Shown here: positions 43,631-53,732 of the stretch, in pieces
Layout of the letters: the number at the start of each line of letters is the position of its first letter
Numbering within the stretch: position 1 is the stretch's first letter
From: Sphingobacteriales bacterium
GTDB lineage: Bacteria > Bacteroidota > Bacteroidia > Chitinophagales > Chitinophagaceae
Reading direction: 5' to 3'
Length of the DNA: 64,000 bases
Assembly (NCBI GenBank): GCA_016192105.1
Contig: JACPUV010000007.1
Location: 223,828 to 287,827, forward strand
Made by a program: the position numbers and the translations under genes
Notes under the pieces: generated by a model
Told to the model about the DNA's origin: nothing
The model's database searches: none
The model's input: the letters and a program-made list of their open reading frames with translations, nothing else

Positions 43631-44449
43631 TTATTCCGCTTTATAGTTTTTAGGTACGGAGAAAGGGAAACTTAACGTTTCATTAAACTCATACTGTTTG
43701 TAATTGAGTTTGATTTCAAGGGTCTTTTTTTCCGCCACGGAGATCGACCGTTTCTGGGGAAACGTAACTCCCTTTTTATTCTCATAATCACCCCAGGTAA
43801 GATAACTGGTCCGGTTCCGTTGTTCATCCAGGTCATCCAACTTGGTACTCCGGAGTATTTTATCCGGCTCCCCCATGGTAATCAGCATCCTGAATAGGCT
43901 ATTCGCTCCATGCAGGGAGATACTTCCCGGTGATTTACTGAAAGAAGAAATATCGGGTGTCAGGAAAACGGGGTTGCCGATCAGCAGGTCCTGCAGGGAG
44001 GGCAGATCAAGCGGCAGGGCAGCAATTTCCTGGAGATAGGCCACACTCCGGGCAATATAAATCTTATTCTGGCGGTCAAGGATCTTCACCGAATCCCGGG
44101 TAATATAGGCCCTGAGCCCTTCAATACCGAAGATGGCGGTAATGCGGACCCAGATCACACTGTCACGGTACATACGCAATTCAGCATTTACATTCAGCTT
44201 CCTGCCGCCGGTTTCTTCATAATCCACATCCAGTTTACCCGAAAAACTGGCAAAATCAATCCTGTTCTTCTCCAGCTGACTGAAATGTTCCCTGATCACG
44301 GCCATGGAATCTTCATGCCCGGTATCTAAAGGTGGCGCCACAACCGTGACGGTATCTTTTTTTACAATGGCCGACTGGATTTTTTTGGTGGCCCTGCAGG
44401 AACAGAACAGGGAAGCGCCAAGCAGAACAATGAATATGTTTCGGGTCAT
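43631..44449 (-). CDS. DUF4292 lipoprotein
   Basis: 272 residues; lipobox ending LFCSC (acylated Cys near 18) gives an envelope lipoprotein. The mature part (IDFASFSGKLDVDYEETGGRKLNVNAELRMYRDSVIWVRITAIFGIEGLRAYITRDSVKILDR) has the beta-rich LolB-like layout of DUF4292, a Bacteroidetes family that commonly sits by the EnvC-like gene. Function unknown; role in outer-membrane biogenesis is inferred from fold and context. 78 bp upstream of the EnvC-like gene on the same strand, and 9 bp after dut. Confidence 0.85.
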   Translation of the reverse strand: MTRNIFIVLLGASLFCSCRATKKIQSAIVKKDTVTVVAPPLDTGHEDSMAVIREHFSQLEKNRIDFASFSGKLDVDYEETGGRKLNVNAELRMYRDSVIWVRITAIFGIEGLRAYITRDSVKILDRQNKIYIARSVAYLQEIAALPLDLPSLQDLLIGNPVFLTPDISSFSKSPGSISLHGANSLFRMLITMGEPDKILRSTKLDDLDEQRNRTSYLTWGDYENKKGVTFPQKRSISVAEKKTLEIKLNYKQYEFNETLSFPFSVPKNYKAE

Positions 44450-44458
44450 GCGTATGCT

Positions 44459-44902
44459 TTATTTTTTTCCGGTATGGCCAAAGCCTCCTTCATTCCGCCC
44501 GGTACTTTGCAGTGCCTGTACGGCAATCCAGTTACATTTTTCCACCGGCTGTATCACCAGTTGGGCAATGCGGTCACCGGGATGAATGACCTGTTCTTCC
44601 CGGGAAAGGTTGATTAATATTATCTTAATTTCTCCCCGATAATCGGCATCAATGGTGCCGGGTGTATTGAGACAGGTAATGCCCTGCTTGATCGCCAGCC
44701 CGCTGCGGGGCCGGACCTGGGCTTCATAACCGGCAGGAAGTTCAATAAATAAACCGGTAGGGACCAGGCTTCTTTCAAAAGCGGCAAGTGTCACCGGGCT
44801 TTCGAGATGCGCCCGGATATCCATCCCCGATGATCCGTCAGTGGCATAGGCCGGTAAGGGGTTGGCCGACTGGTTGATTATTTTTACATCCACAACTGGC
44901 AT
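44459..44902 (-). CDS. dut: dUTP diphosphatase
   Basis: Hydrolyses dUTP to dUMP, keeping uracil out of DNA and feeding dTMP synthesis. 147 residues from ATG 44902; an upstream ATG at 44974 adds 24 non-family residues. Trimeric dUTPase motifs are all present: [12 protein letters not shown] (1), [12 protein letters not shown] (2), [18 protein letters not shown] (3), [10 protein letters not shown] (4) and [13 protein letters not shown] (5). Confidence 0.96.
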   Translation of the reverse strand: MPVVDVKIINQSANPLPAYATDGSSGMDIRAHLESPVTLAAFERSLVPTGLFIELPAGYEAQVRPRSGLAIKQGITCLNTPGTIDADYRGEIKIILINLSREEQVIHPGDRIAQLVIQPVEKCNWIAVQALQSTGRNEGGFGHTGKK

Positions 44903-44942
44903 CCGGCAAAGATAAGTATTGAGAAAGGAACAGGGACTGAAC

Positions 44943-45425
44943 TCAGGACTCCTTCCTGAGTAAAACTGTGGCATACGCCATCAGTCCTTCTTCCCGGCCG
45001 GCAAAACCCATTTTCTCGGTAGTGGTGGCTTTCACCGATACATCACCGCTTTCCACCTGGAGGATACCGGCAATGATACCCTGCATCTGTGGAACCCAGG
45101 GTTTGATCTTTGGTGCTTCAAGACAAAGCGTGCTGTCCACATTCACCACCCGGTACCCCTTTCCGCTGACCAGTTCATAGGTCCTGCGAAGAAGTATCTT
45201 ACTGTCAATATCCCGGTACGCCGGGTCGGTATTGGGAAAATGAATGCCGATATCACCCAGGCTCAGTGCCCCGAGCAGGGCATCGCAAATGGCATGCAAT
45301 AATACATCCGCATCACTGTGCCCCAGAGAGCCTTTATGATGGGGGATCTGAATGCCGCCGATCCATAATTCCCGGCCTTCTGTTAGTTGGTGAAAATCCA
45401 CGCCGGAACCAATGCGGTATGCCAT
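44943..45425 (-). CDS. ispF: 2-C-methyl-D-erythritol 2,4-cyclodiphosphate synthase
   Basis: MEP isoprenoid pathway enzyme. 160 residues: zinc ligands in GSGVDFHQL (Asp and His at about 9-11) and [26 protein letters not shown], then [42 protein letters not shown], and [24 protein letters not shown] at the end. Upstream of dut on the same strand by 40 bp, so ispF-dut-DUF4292-envC may be one transcript. Confidence 0.96.
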   Translation of the reverse strand: MAYRIGSGVDFHQLTEGRELWIGGIQIPHHKGSLGHSDADVLLHAICDALLGALSLGDIGIHFPNTDPAYRDIDSKILLRRTYELVSGKGYRVVNVDSTLCLEAPKIKPWVPQMQGIIAGILQVESGDVSVKATTTEKMGFAGREEGLMAYATVLLRKES

Positions 45426-45513
45426 AAATCCAGTTTTTACAAATATCCTAAAAGCGGGTTAAGTTCCCGCATGGAATAATAAAGAGACAGGAACGGGTGC
45501 CTGAAACTGCCTG

Positions 45514-45541
45514 AAAAAAAAATCCCGGCACAAGGCCGGGA
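45514..45541 (-). terminator. Rho-independent terminator after porV
   Basis: On the - strand TCCCGGC, loop CTTGT, GCCGGGA, then nine T. It lies 24 bp past the porV stop. Confidence 0.9.
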
Positions 45542-45565
45542 CTTCCTATACAAAACTTCGTAAGA

Positions 45566-46720
45566 TTATTTGGCTGCTTTGGCACCATCCAGGTCAAACA
45601 GTACAGAGAAACGCAGGGTGTTTGACAGCGGGTTGCGGCTTACACCACTACCAGCAGGGATCAGGTAAGCGAAATTAAAACCAAATACATTGTATTTCAG
45701 ACCCAAACCGGTAGTGAAATAACGGCGGTCACCTTTGGTTTTATTTTCGTAGAAATAACCGGCACGCAGGGCGAACTGGTTGTTGTACCAGTATTCAGCG
45801 CCCAGTGATACCTGGAATTCTTTCATTTCCTCAGCAAAACCACCGGGGGCATCGCCGAAAGAACTGAACCAGCCACCAATTACACTCTTGCTTCTGTAAT
45901 CAGCAATATCCTGTGCAGTTGCCCCTTCACCGGGAGGGGTGGGTACTAACAGTTTGTTTGCTTCAATACCAAAAGAAATGGAGTTGTTGTCATTCATTTT
46001 TTTCGCGTAATTCAGACCCAGGCCCAGGTTGGCGGGAATAAAGTCTTTTGCATCCGCATTATCTGAGTAGGAGATCTTGGTACCCAGGTTGGATAAAACA
46101 GCACCCCAGGCAAACCCGCTACCGGATTTTTTACCATCATGGTAGTAAGCCAGGTCAGCTGCAACAGCGCTGGCAGATTTGTAAGTAGTGCTTCCGTTCG
46201 TATGACCACCGGCAAGGTTGGAATTGATATACTTTAATGCCAGGCCCACGCCGCTTTTGGCACTCAGTTTACGGGAATAACCGAGATCAATACCAAATTC
46301 ACGGGGACGGAAACTTCCGTCGGAAGTACCGGAAATATTGGTAAACTCGATATTACCCAGGCTGAAATAACGAACAGCACCAGAGAAAGCCTGTTCATCA
46401 TCTAATTTATAATAACCAACCAGTGAAGCGAGGTAAACATCATTTACCAGGTCTTTCAGCCAGGGAGTATAAGTTGCACCAATGCCCCCTTTGGATTGAT
46501 TAAATGCCACTTTACCGATGTTCCATAATCCTGAATAAGCATCAGGAGAAGTGGCAACACCAATATCACCCATACCGCCAGAGCGGGCATCGGGTGAAAT
46601 ACGAAGAAACGGTACAGCGGTGGTAACTACGTTAATAGGGTCAACCTGAGCTTTTACAGTAGAAGATAAACCACAAAAAAGCAGTAGTCCGGCAGTTAGT
46701 TTTAAAGCAGTTGGTCTCAT
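45566..46720 (-). CDS. porV: Type IX secretion outer-membrane protein PorV
   Basis: 384-residue outer-membrane beta-barrel. Start set at ATG 46720, which gives signal peptide MRPTALKLTAGLLLFCGLSSTVKAQ; an in-frame ATG at 46762 would put 14 hydrophobic residues before it. The mature protein begins VDPINVVTTAVPFLRISPDARSGGMGDIGVATSPD, the PorV (LptO) signature, and ends in barrel strands and an F-rich C-terminus. PorV shuttles secreted cargo from the translocon to the PorU sortase, consistent with porU 260 bp upstream on the same strand. Monocistronic 3' end is marked by a terminator. Confidence 0.94.
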   Translation of the reverse strand: MRPTALKLTAGLLLFCGLSSTVKAQVDPINVVTTAVPFLRISPDARSGGMGDIGVATSPDAYSGLWNIGKVAFNQSKGGIGATYTPWLKDLVNDVYLASLVGYYKLDDEQAFSGAVRYFSLGNIEFTNISGTSDGSFRPREFGIDLGYSRKLSAKSGVGLALKYINSNLAGGHTNGSTTYKSASAVAADLAYYHDGKKSGSGFAWGAVLSNLGTKISYSDNADAKDFIPANLGLGLNYAKKMNDNNSISFGIEANKLLVPTPPGEGATAQDIADYRSKSVIGGWFSSFGDAPGGFAEEMKEFQVSLGAEYWYNNQFALRAGYFYENKTKGDRRYFTTGLGLKYNVFGFNFAYLIPAGSGVSRNPLSNTLRFSVLFDLDGAKAAK

Positions 46721-46979
46721 TAGAAAATTTTTAATAATGGTGTAAATATAGAGCATTTGCATAAATACAAAACTAAAATAGAGAAATTATCTGAAACGAA
46801 AAAAATGCCGTTTCAGGTGGTTCTCAATGGTTTTTGTAGTTATGTTGGCGCTTGCCAATGAACAAATTTCCTGAAAAAAACGTCTGTATTTCGTTTTTAT
46901 TGTCAATTTTTAAATTAACTGTTAAAAAGCTTACAGACTGGTTTCCAAGGCTGAAAATAAGGTAAAAAATGATAAAAAA

Positions 46980-49900
46980 TCATAACATCACCAGTTTCCC
47001 AAGTACTTCCTTCGCTTTTTTACCGCCCGCAATAACCCGCAGTTTGTAGAGATATACACCCCGGCCCGGCCGGCTGCCAAATTCATCTTTGCCATCCCAT
47101 ATGATTTCCGTCACCCGGTTTCCATCAGGAACGACGCTGCCGGTAATAGAGCGTATGACCCTTCCGGTTATCGTCATCACCTGTAACTGGAACTGGAGAG
47201 CCTGGCCGGGTTTATTGTGTTCGAACCAGAAACGCGTTTCGGTGGTAAAGGGGTTGGGATAGTTCAGCACATGGCTGAGCGCAAGCTCCCCGTCCCCAGC
47301 CACCATGAACTCGAGCAGGACCTCACTGGAATGATTCATCACATCCCAGGCTTTGATCTTTAGGCTATGCGGCCCCGGGGCCAGTTCGGGTAACTGGAAC
47401 CGCACCCGCCCCGTCTGGTAACTGTCCTGGTCAGCCTGGTAAAAATCATTCAGTATAAAATAGCGGCTGTTGTCACCATCCAGGGTGGCTACGATATCAT
47501 GGCCGATCCCGATCCCCGTGGTATTGATCCCGGAAGAATCGGCCAGGCGCAGCAGCAATACCGGGTTTTGATTGGTCAGTCCCCCGTTTACAAAAAGTTC
47601 ATCATTCAGCCAGGCTTTGATGGCCGGACCTTCTTCATCCCCGCTCCCGCCCTGGCCAATGCCACCCACAATGAAATTCGTGAAAAGACCCTGGCCGTCG
47701 CGGGTGCCATCCTCAGCATACAAACTGAGACGGCCATTCCCGTACTGGAAGTTGATGTCTTTTGGCATTTTAAACGAAACCCTGAAACGCCCGTTGACCA
47801 CCGAGAATTTACCCCTGAATAAAGTGGTTTGCTGCACCTGGAAGGGGACCGGCTGGCTGCCCGGATCATTGCCCAGGGTATTGATGGTTTGTGGCTTATC
47901 AAAAACCGCGGGATATACATTCCCGTTAAACCCGCTGAGCAAGGTTCCCTGCTGGTCCGTGACTTCCCCCTCAATGATAATATTTTCGAGGGCGCTCAGG
48001 GTGTCGGCCTGGGCGGCAGGGATCCCGTTTATTAATACGGGCCTTATTTTTAATACGGGGAAGGCCAGGGTCATGGCCGGATCGCCCAGCAGCGTGAACT
48101 TCCGGTTATTTGAAATATCGGGCAGGGTCTGGTAGGTGAAATTTTTTGCTTCCCTCACCGCATCCCCCAGCGCCCGGTATCTTCCGTCACTGCCCGCCTG
48201 CAAAGCATATTGTATATAATTATTGTTCATCACCCGGTTACTGAAAGCGAAGACGGGTCTCGTCGTAGTCATGAGAGCTATCGCGCCTGTAGCGGGTCTT
48301 ACTAATAAATTTTCACCAATGGAATTCACCAGCGGGTTATCAAAGGGAGCAAAATCACAGGTGGCGGTTATAAACAAAGGCAGGCGGTTCTTATTGTTCC
48401 AGTTGTTAATGACCGACTGATCAAGAATGGTTTCCTCCGCCAGGCGGGCCGAACCGCCATGCCCGTTATAATTCCAGATCAGTGTCCCGTTATATACCTG
48501 GTTATTGATGGCCTGGTTGACCTGGGGATAGCGGCTTCCCCCGGCTCCGCTCTCCTGCCGGTAGGCATCAAGGTAAATCTTCTGCTGATTAAAAGCCGGG
48601 GCTGTAGCGGCGGCTGTACCGGTAATGAGTTCAGCGTCCTGCAGGTGAAGATTCCCGTCTTCATCATCGGCAATGAACGTGAGCGTATTTCGCCAGGGGC
48701 CCATACTTTCCCCGGAATAATAAGCCATTACTTTGTCAACAAAACGGCCGGCCTCTTCCGCATTTTTTGCCGGTACCCGGCCAATCCCGATATCGAGGTA
48801 ATTGGAAACAAGGCCGGAATTAATATCCTCCCCGTCATCTAAGAAGCCAAAAAAATCATCCGAGGTATAAGTGGATAAGGGATCAGCCGACTGGCTGCTT
48901 TGCCAGGACGGTACCAGGTTGGTATTATTGATCAGCCGGTCCCTGTAATCAAAGGAAGCATCTCCAAACAAAAGGAGAAAACGGGGTTTTTCCGCCGGAA
49001 CCGTCCCGTATTTGTCATAATACATTTTTGCAAAATCCCGGATGGCCACGGGATCCGGATAACCCGCTCCGAATTCCTGATACAATTCTTCCGTGGTAAC
49101 CAATACAACCCTGTAATGGTCCCGCTGCTGGTGATGCAAAACAATGCGGCGGGCCTGCTGCAGCAACGAAGCAGGTGTTACAATAAGCAGGTCAGCGGGG
49201 GTCGTGTTATGAAGATCCTGGTTGGCTATTTTCCCAATGGCAATGGGTTGCAAAAAGCCGGTATTATTAAAGCTGGCGTATTCCCTGAGCCGGGAACAAT
49301 CATTCACAAACCGGTATTCATTCCCGTTCAGCAGCCCGGTCATTTTCAAGGGTGTTACCGGGTCCGTGATATCCCATACCCGGGTGGTACCATTGGCCCG
49401 GGTCACCACAAATTCTGCCGGGGTCGCCCCCACCGATTGCCAGTCACGAAACAGGAGCTGATTGATTCCATCCAGTGAAATGGCCCTTCTTGTGAATAAT
49501 TCAAACCAATTTAACCAGCCCTGCGAATTAAAACTGCCGGGTGTGTAGGTAAAATTTATAACAGGCAGGGAAGAAGTCAGGGTCCCGGCCGAACTAACCG
49601 TGGCCTGCCGGGCAAATACATCATAGGTTCCCCCGTTTACCGGGTTAATCAGCAGTTGTGCCATTGGCTGATTATCGATACGGATATCAAAGCGGCTGGC
49701 AGTGCCCACTGACCGGGCCACACACTGGCTCCGGATGAAGATGGGTGTACCCGCCTCTAAACCGGGGATGGATACGGGAAAATTCCGGTTCAGTGTTTTG
49801 CCCGGTGCATTGGTGAATTCTTCTCCGTACCACTCTTTTCCACCGGAAAGAAAATTGATAGTATCCAGTTCATGAAAAACCCGTTCAGAGAACCGGGTGA

Positions 49901-50405
49901 CCGTCGTTGCCGGAGCCCCGGCTGCCGGTGCTGTTTGTACTCTTTTTCCATTGCCGCCGATCGTAATAAAATAGTAAGCCAGTCCCGAGTACAGATTTTT
50001 TATATGAAAGAAGGACTGGTTCACTGAATCCTTTACCCACTGATCCGGTCCGGTTGCATAAAACAGGATATGATCGGTACCATTCAGGATTCCGTCCCCG
50101 CCATCTTCAACCTGAACGGCTATTTCGGTAAGGTCATCCCGGTAATCCCCGTTGTTGGCTTCCGGCAGCATCCCGCCACCAGTTCCAAAAAGCCGGAAGG
50201 AAGCCGAAGAAAGATTATTGGTATTGATGCCCAGGGAAGCTAAAAAGGGAAGGTCTATTTTGCAAATGCCGGCTTCCCGTACACTAATCTTATACCAGTC
50301 ACCCGTGGCCAGTACCGAATGAGGGGTATAATTCCGCTGGGCGGGCCCGAAAAAAGGGGCCAGCAAAAGCATGTATGCTATAACAAAACCCCTGCTCCGA
50401 AACAT
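46980..50405 (-). CDS. porU: Type IX secretion sortase PorU
   Basis: 1141-residue C25-family (gingipain-like) cysteine peptidase at the cell surface that removes C-terminal sorting domains of T9SS cargo and links the proteins to lipopolysaccharide. Signal region near the N-terminus (GFVIAYMLLLAPFFGPAQ), beta-rich N-terminal domain, catalytic domain about 380-740 with LIWNYNGHGGSARLAEE (His) and LFITATCDFAPFDNP (Cys), further Ig-like domains, and a FlgD-like C-terminal end (LNYPNPFTTETRFWF to GRGVYLYKLRV). Next to porV and gldJ, the order expected in Bacteroidetes. Confidence 0.95.
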   Translation of the reverse strand: MFRSRGFVIAYMLLLAPFFGPAQRNYTPHSVLATGDWYKISVREAGICKIDLPFLASLGINTNNLSSASFRLFGTGGGMLPEANNGDYRDDLTEIAVQVEDGGDGILNGTDHILFYATGPDQWVKDSVNQSFFHIKNLYSGLAYYFITIGGNGKRVQTAPAAGAPATTVTRFSERVFHELDTINFLSGGKEWYGEEFTNAPGKTLNRNFPVSIPGLEAGTPIFIRSQCVARSVGTASRFDIRIDNQPMAQLLINPVNGGTYDVFARQATVSSAGTLTSSLPVINFTYTPGSFNSQGWLNWFELFTRRAISLDGINQLLFRDWQSVGATPAEFVVTRANGTTRVWDITDPVTPLKMTGLLNGNEYRFVNDCSRLREYASFNNTGFLQPIAIGKIANQDLHNTTPADLLIVTPASLLQQARRIVLHHQQRDHYRVVLVTTEELYQEFGAGYPDPVAIRDFAKMYYDKYGTVPAEKPRFLLLFGDASFDYRDRLINNTNLVPSWQSSQSADPLSTYTSDDFFGFLDDGEDINSGLVSNYLDIGIGRVPAKNAEEAGRFVDKVMAYYSGESMGPWRNTLTFIADDEDGNLHLQDAELITGTAAATAPAFNQQKIYLDAYRQESGAGGSRYPQVNQAINNQVYNGTLIWNYNGHGGSARLAEETILDQSVINNWNNKNRLPLFITATCDFAPFDNPLVNSIGENLLVRPATGAIALMTTTRPVFAFSNRVMNNNYIQYALQAGSDGRYRALGDAVREAKNFTYQTLPDISNNRKFTLLGDPAMTLAFPVLKIRPVLINGIPAAQADTLSALENIIIEGEVTDQQGTLLSGFNGNVYPAVFDKPQTINTLGNDPGSQPVPFQVQQTTLFRGKFSVVNGRFRVSFKMPKDINFQYGNGRLSLYAEDGTRDGQGLFTNFIVGGIGQGGSGDEEGPAIKAWLNDELFVNGGLTNQNPVLLLRLADSSGINTTGIGIGHDIVATLDGDNSRYFILNDFYQADQDSYQTGRVRFQLPELAPGPHSLKIKAWDVMNHSSEVLLEFMVAGDGELALSHVLNYPNPFTTETRFWFEHNKPGQALQFQLQVMTITGRVIRSITGSVVPDGNRVTEIIWDGKDEFGSRPGRGVYLYKLRVIAGGKKAKEVLGKLVML

Positions 50406-50569
50406 TTGCTAACCCATTGGTTTGATGGGAATTTCCCGTTTAAAAAAAGGTATTTCTGCGTGAACTGTCTTGGTTAAAGTCTATATATTCGCAATCCGGA
50501 GGGTAAAAATGTTCTTAAGTGCAATATTTTACCCCGTCCGGCGTTAAAATTATTCCAATTCATAGGTTT

Positions 50570-52129
50570 ATGCAAAAAACAATGAGAAACTTAACAATCC
50601 TACTATCCTGTGTGGTGCTGCTGGCAGCCTGTAAAGGATCCGGCAAAGGCAAAAAAGGTAACAAATCCAGCGTAACCGGCTGGAACTACAATGACAAGAA
50701 CCAGGGTGGTTTCCAGGTGTCCAAGGCGAAAGAACAGGGCCTCGGTCCCGGACTGGTATTTGTAGAAGGTGGTACGTTCACCATGGGGCAAACGGAAGAA
50801 GATGTGATGGGCGACTGGAATAATATTCCCCGTCGTGTATCTGTTCCTTCCTTCTATATTGACCGCACCGAAGTGGCCAATGTGCACTACCGCGAGTACC
50901 TGCACTGGCTGACCCGGGTTTTTGATCCCACGGATCCGGCCAATGCCAAGATCCTCGAAGGGGCTTTACCGGATACCCTGGTATGGAGAAGTGAGCTGAG
51001 CTACAATGAACCGATGGTTGAATTCTACTTCCGTCACCCCGGTTTCAACGACTACCCCGTAGTAGGTGTTACCTGGAGGCAGGCCAAGGATTTCTGTCTC
51101 TGGAGAAGTGACCGTGTAAATGAAGGAACCCTTGTACAGAAAGGATATATCAACAAAGCCAACCTGAAACCCGGTGCGCAACAGGGTGATAATAACTTTA
51201 CGACCAAATCATACCTGTTAGGTTTGTACACAGCGCCTCCCGGTAAAGCCATGCAGTCTAAAAAAGGCCAGCCCCCGATGGCTCCCAATATGGAGTCCGG
51301 CGTGATGCTGCCTGATTACCGTTTGCCTTTTGAATCCGAATGGGAATATGCGGCTTATGGCCTGATCAACCAAAACCCCCGTCCCAGCCTGAAAGAAGGT
51401 AAAAGAGGGGAAGAATTACAATCCAACAAACAGGTTTATCCCTGGTCACAAAACGTGAACGGACTGCGTGACACCCGCCGTGGCAGCTGGCAGGGGGTGT
51501 TCCTGGCCAACTTTAAAAGAGGCTCTGGTGATAATGCCGGTGTGGCCGGAGGATTGAATGACCGCGCCTTCTACACAGCACCCGTAAATTCTTTTTACCC
51601 CAATGGTTTCGGTGTATATAATATGGCGGGCAATGTAAGTGAGTGGGTGGAAGACACCTATCGTCCGCTGTCTGCCCTTGATTTCGATGACCAGCCGGCG
51701 CCTTTCCGTGGTAACGAATACAAAAAATTATACGTAGTGGATTCTACCACGATGGATCCTGCCACCCGTTACGAAAAAGACAGCCTGGGTCGCGTCAAAA
51801 TGGTGAATGTTACCGATGCGGAAAGCAAAAACCGCCGGAACTACCAGCGTGGTAATGTGATCGACTTCCTCGATGGTGACTCTTTATCACAATCCTCTTA
51901 TGGTTATGGTAATACCACCCTGATCCACCCGGAGAAATCCAAAGTTTATAAAGGTGGCAGCTGGAATGACCGGGCCTATTGGTTGTCCCCGGGCAGCCGC
52001 CGTTATCTTGAAGAAGACCAGGCCCTCAGCACCCTCGGTTTCCGTTGCGCCATGAACCGCATGGGAAGCCCTGAAGGTAACAAACGCAAAACCGGCCAGT
52101 ACTTCAAAGCAAGAAGACAAAAAAGATAA
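50570..52129 (+). CDS. gldJ: Gliding-motility/T9SS lipoprotein GldJ
   Basis: 519 residues from ATG 50570 (ATG 50582 is equally possible). Lipoprotein signal MRNLTILLSCVVLLAACK with the lipobox Cys at residue 22 from 50570. The remainder is a formylglycine-generating-enzyme/sulfatase-modifying fold: GLVFVEGGTFTMGQTEEDVMGDWNNIPRRVSVPSFYIDRTEVANVHYREY, PVVGVTWRQAKDFCLWRSDRV, RLPFESEWEYAAYG, NGFGVYNMAGNVSEWVEDTYRP and YKGGSWNDRAYWLSPGSRRYL. GldJ stabilises GldK and the T9SS ring. Divergent from porU with a 164-bp intergenic region. Confidence 0.94.
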   Translation: MQKTMRNLTILLSCVVLLAACKGSGKGKKGNKSSVTGWNYNDKNQGGFQVSKAKEQGLGPGLVFVEGGTFTMGQTEEDVMGDWNNIPRRVSVPSFYIDRTEVANVHYREYLHWLTRVFDPTDPANAKILEGALPDTLVWRSELSYNEPMVEFYFRHPGFNDYPVVGVTWRQAKDFCLWRSDRVNEGTLVQKGYINKANLKPGAQQGDNNFTTKSYLLGLYTAPPGKAMQSKKGQPPMAPNMESGVMLPDYRLPFESEWEYAAYGLINQNPRPSLKEGKRGEELQSNKQVYPWSQNVNGLRDTRRGSWQGVFLANFKRGSGDNAGVAGGLNDRAFYTAPVNSFYPNGFGVYNMAGNVSEWVEDTYRPLSALDFDDQPAPFRGNEYKKLYVVDSTTMDPATRYEKDSLGRVKMVNVTDAESKNRRNYQRGNVIDFLDGDSLSQSSYGYGNTTLIHPEKSKVYKGGSWNDRAYWLSPGSRRYLEEDQALSTLGFRCAMNRMGSPEGNKRKTGQYFKARRQKR

Positions 52130-52148
52130 GCAGATAGAAATAAAATAC

Positions 52149-52176
52149 AGCCCTCCGGAAACGGGGGGCTTTTTTT
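52149..52176 (+). terminator. Rho-independent terminator after gldJ
   Basis: AGCCCTCCG, loop GAAA, CGGGGGGCT (one T-G pair), then seven T, 20 bp past the gldJ stop. Confidence 0.9.
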
Positions 52177-52252
52177 AGTTCGGGGCTCGAGGTTCGAAGT
52201 TCGAGGTTATCGTGACAGGCGAAAAGTACACCAATAATTGCACCTTGCTGAT

Positions 52253-52425
52253 GGTTGCTGGTACGAGCTTCGGGGTTCAAAGTTCGGGGTTAGCGTGATA
52301 TGCGTAAATCACTTCGATAGCCACACCCGGATGACAGTTAACGTCCTATCTTCAACTTTCAGGCTGTTTCTCTCAGGAAGGAATATTCAGCCTGAATAAC
52401 TTCGAACCCCGAACTCCGAATCGCG
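52253..52425. repeat. Heptad-bounded repeated element, copy 1
   Basis: GGTTGCTGG then TTCGGGG-type heptads, a core of about 108 bp (52292-52400) and inverted heptads AACTTCGAACCCCGAACTCC on the right. The core recurs at about 90 percent identity at 57451-57557. It contains an internal hairpin TTCAGGCTG...CAGCCTGAA. Confidence 0.8.
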
Positions 52426-52442
52426 TTTATTACTTTTACAGT

Positions 52443-53723
52443 ATGGACATCGAATCCCTCTACGAACTATTCCTGCGCAACCCTTCCATACAAACGGATA
52501 CCCGCCGCTTAAAGCCCGGCGATATGTTCTTTGCACTGAAAGGCGATCAATTCAATGGCAATCAATTTGCACAGCAGGCCGTTGACGCAGGGGCAGCATG
52601 TGCCGTGATCGATGAAAAGGAATTTGCCATTGAGGGAAAAACGATCCTCGTGGAAAATGTGCTGAAAACGCTGCAGGCCCTGGCCCGGCATCACCGGGAA
52701 CAATTCGCCATCCCTTTTATTGCCATCACCGGCAGCAACGGCAAAACCACTACGAAGGAACTGGTGCACGCCGTACTCTCCACGAAATATAATACCGCTA
52801 CAACAGAAGGTAATCTTAATAACCATATCGGCATCCCTCTTACCCTTTTAAAAATAAAAGCGGAGGCCGAGATCGCAGTGATCGAGATGGGTGCCAATCA
52901 CCTCCTCGAAATTGCCGGCTATTGTGAATATGCCAAACCGGATTATGGCGTTATTACCAATTGTGGCAAAGCGCATCTCGGGGGATTTGGAGGCAAAGAA
53001 GGAGTCCGCCGGGGAAAAGGGGAGCTTTTTGATTACCTGCGTACGCAGGGCGGTACCGCTTTCGTGATGTGGGACTATGACTATCTCCGCGACATGAGCC
53101 ATGATATTCCCCGCCTGATCAAATACGGAACAGCGGATGCGGACCTGGAAGGGCATGCATTGAAAAGTGAGCCTTTCCTTGAAGTGGAGATCACGAAGGG
53201 AGCAGGTACCGGGTTGATCAGCACCCGGCTGGTAGGCGATTATAACCTGCCCAATGTGTTGCTGGCTGTTACCATCGGGAAACATTTTGATGTGCCGGAT
53301 GAGCTGATTAAATCGGCCATCGAAAACTACCAGCCTTCCAACAGCCGCTCACAGCTCCTGCAACACGGAACCAACCAGATCATACTCGATGCCTACAATG
53401 CCAATCCCAGCAGCATGAAACTGGCCATAGAAAACTTTGCCCGTTTGCAGGCCCCTTCCAAAGTACTGATGCTGGGAGCCATGGCCGAACTCGGGAAAGA
53501 GAGCCCCGCCGAACACCAGGAAATCGTTGACCTGATCGGCCAGACGGCCTGGAAACAGGTGGTGCTCGTAGGGGAGGATTTTCTAAAGATCCCCCACCCC
53601 TATATTTCCTTCAGCCGCACCGAAGAAGCAAAGAACTGGTTTCAGCAGCAGTCTTTTGAAAATACACATATCCTGATTAAAGGCAGCCGGAGTATGAAAA
53701 TGGAAAAGATTTTAGAACCCTAA
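52443..53723 (+). CDS. murF: UDP-N-acetylmuramoyl-tripeptide--D-alanyl-D-alanine ligase
   Basis: Adds D-Ala-D-Ala to the peptidoglycan precursor with ATP. 426 residues: N-terminal UDP-binding domain (QTDTRRLKPGDMFFALKG), P-loop ITGSNGKTTTKELV (about 96-109), NLNNHIGIPLTLL, IEMGANHLLEI, NCGKAHLGGFGG, and the C-terminal domain with LDAYNANPSSMKLAIENF and GSRSMKMEKIL. It stands apart from other mur genes and lies 9 bp before the Crp/Fnr gene, so that regulator may be partly co-transcribed with it. Confidence 0.94.
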   Translation: MDIESLYELFLRNPSIQTDTRRLKPGDMFFALKGDQFNGNQFAQQAVDAGAACAVIDEKEFAIEGKTILVENVLKTLQALARHHREQFAIPFIAITGSNGKTTTKELVHAVLSTKYNTATTEGNLNNHIGIPLTLLKIKAEAEIAVIEMGANHLLEIAGYCEYAKPDYGVITNCGKAHLGGFGGKEGVRRGKGELFDYLRTQGGTAFVMWDYDYLRDMSHDIPRLIKYGTADADLEGHALKSEPFLEVEITKGAGTGLISTRLVGDYNLPNVLLAVTIGKHFDVPDELIKSAIENYQPSNSRSQLLQHGTNQIILDAYNANPSSMKLAIENFARLQAPSKVLMLGAMAELGKESPAEHQEIVDLIGQTAWKQVVLVGEDFLKIPHPYISFSRTEEAKNWFQQQSFENTHILIKGSRSMKMEKILEP

Positions 53724-53732
53724 CTTTGACCT

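Larger units (their letters stand above)
52130..52442. other. Intergenic gldJ-murF region with heptad repeats and element
   Basis: No gene. Holds the gldJ terminator (52149-52176), a heptad block GTTCGGG-GCTCGAG-GTTCGAA-GTTCGAG (52178-52209), and the first copy of a repeated element (52253-52425). TTACTTTTACAG lies just before the murF ATG. Confidence 0.6.

Noticed and set aside
52292..52320. Fnr-like dyad GTGATATGCGTAAATCAC in the first element
   Set aside because: Spacing is 8 rather than 4 bases and it lies in a repeat core whose second copy breaks the symmetry (AAATTAC).
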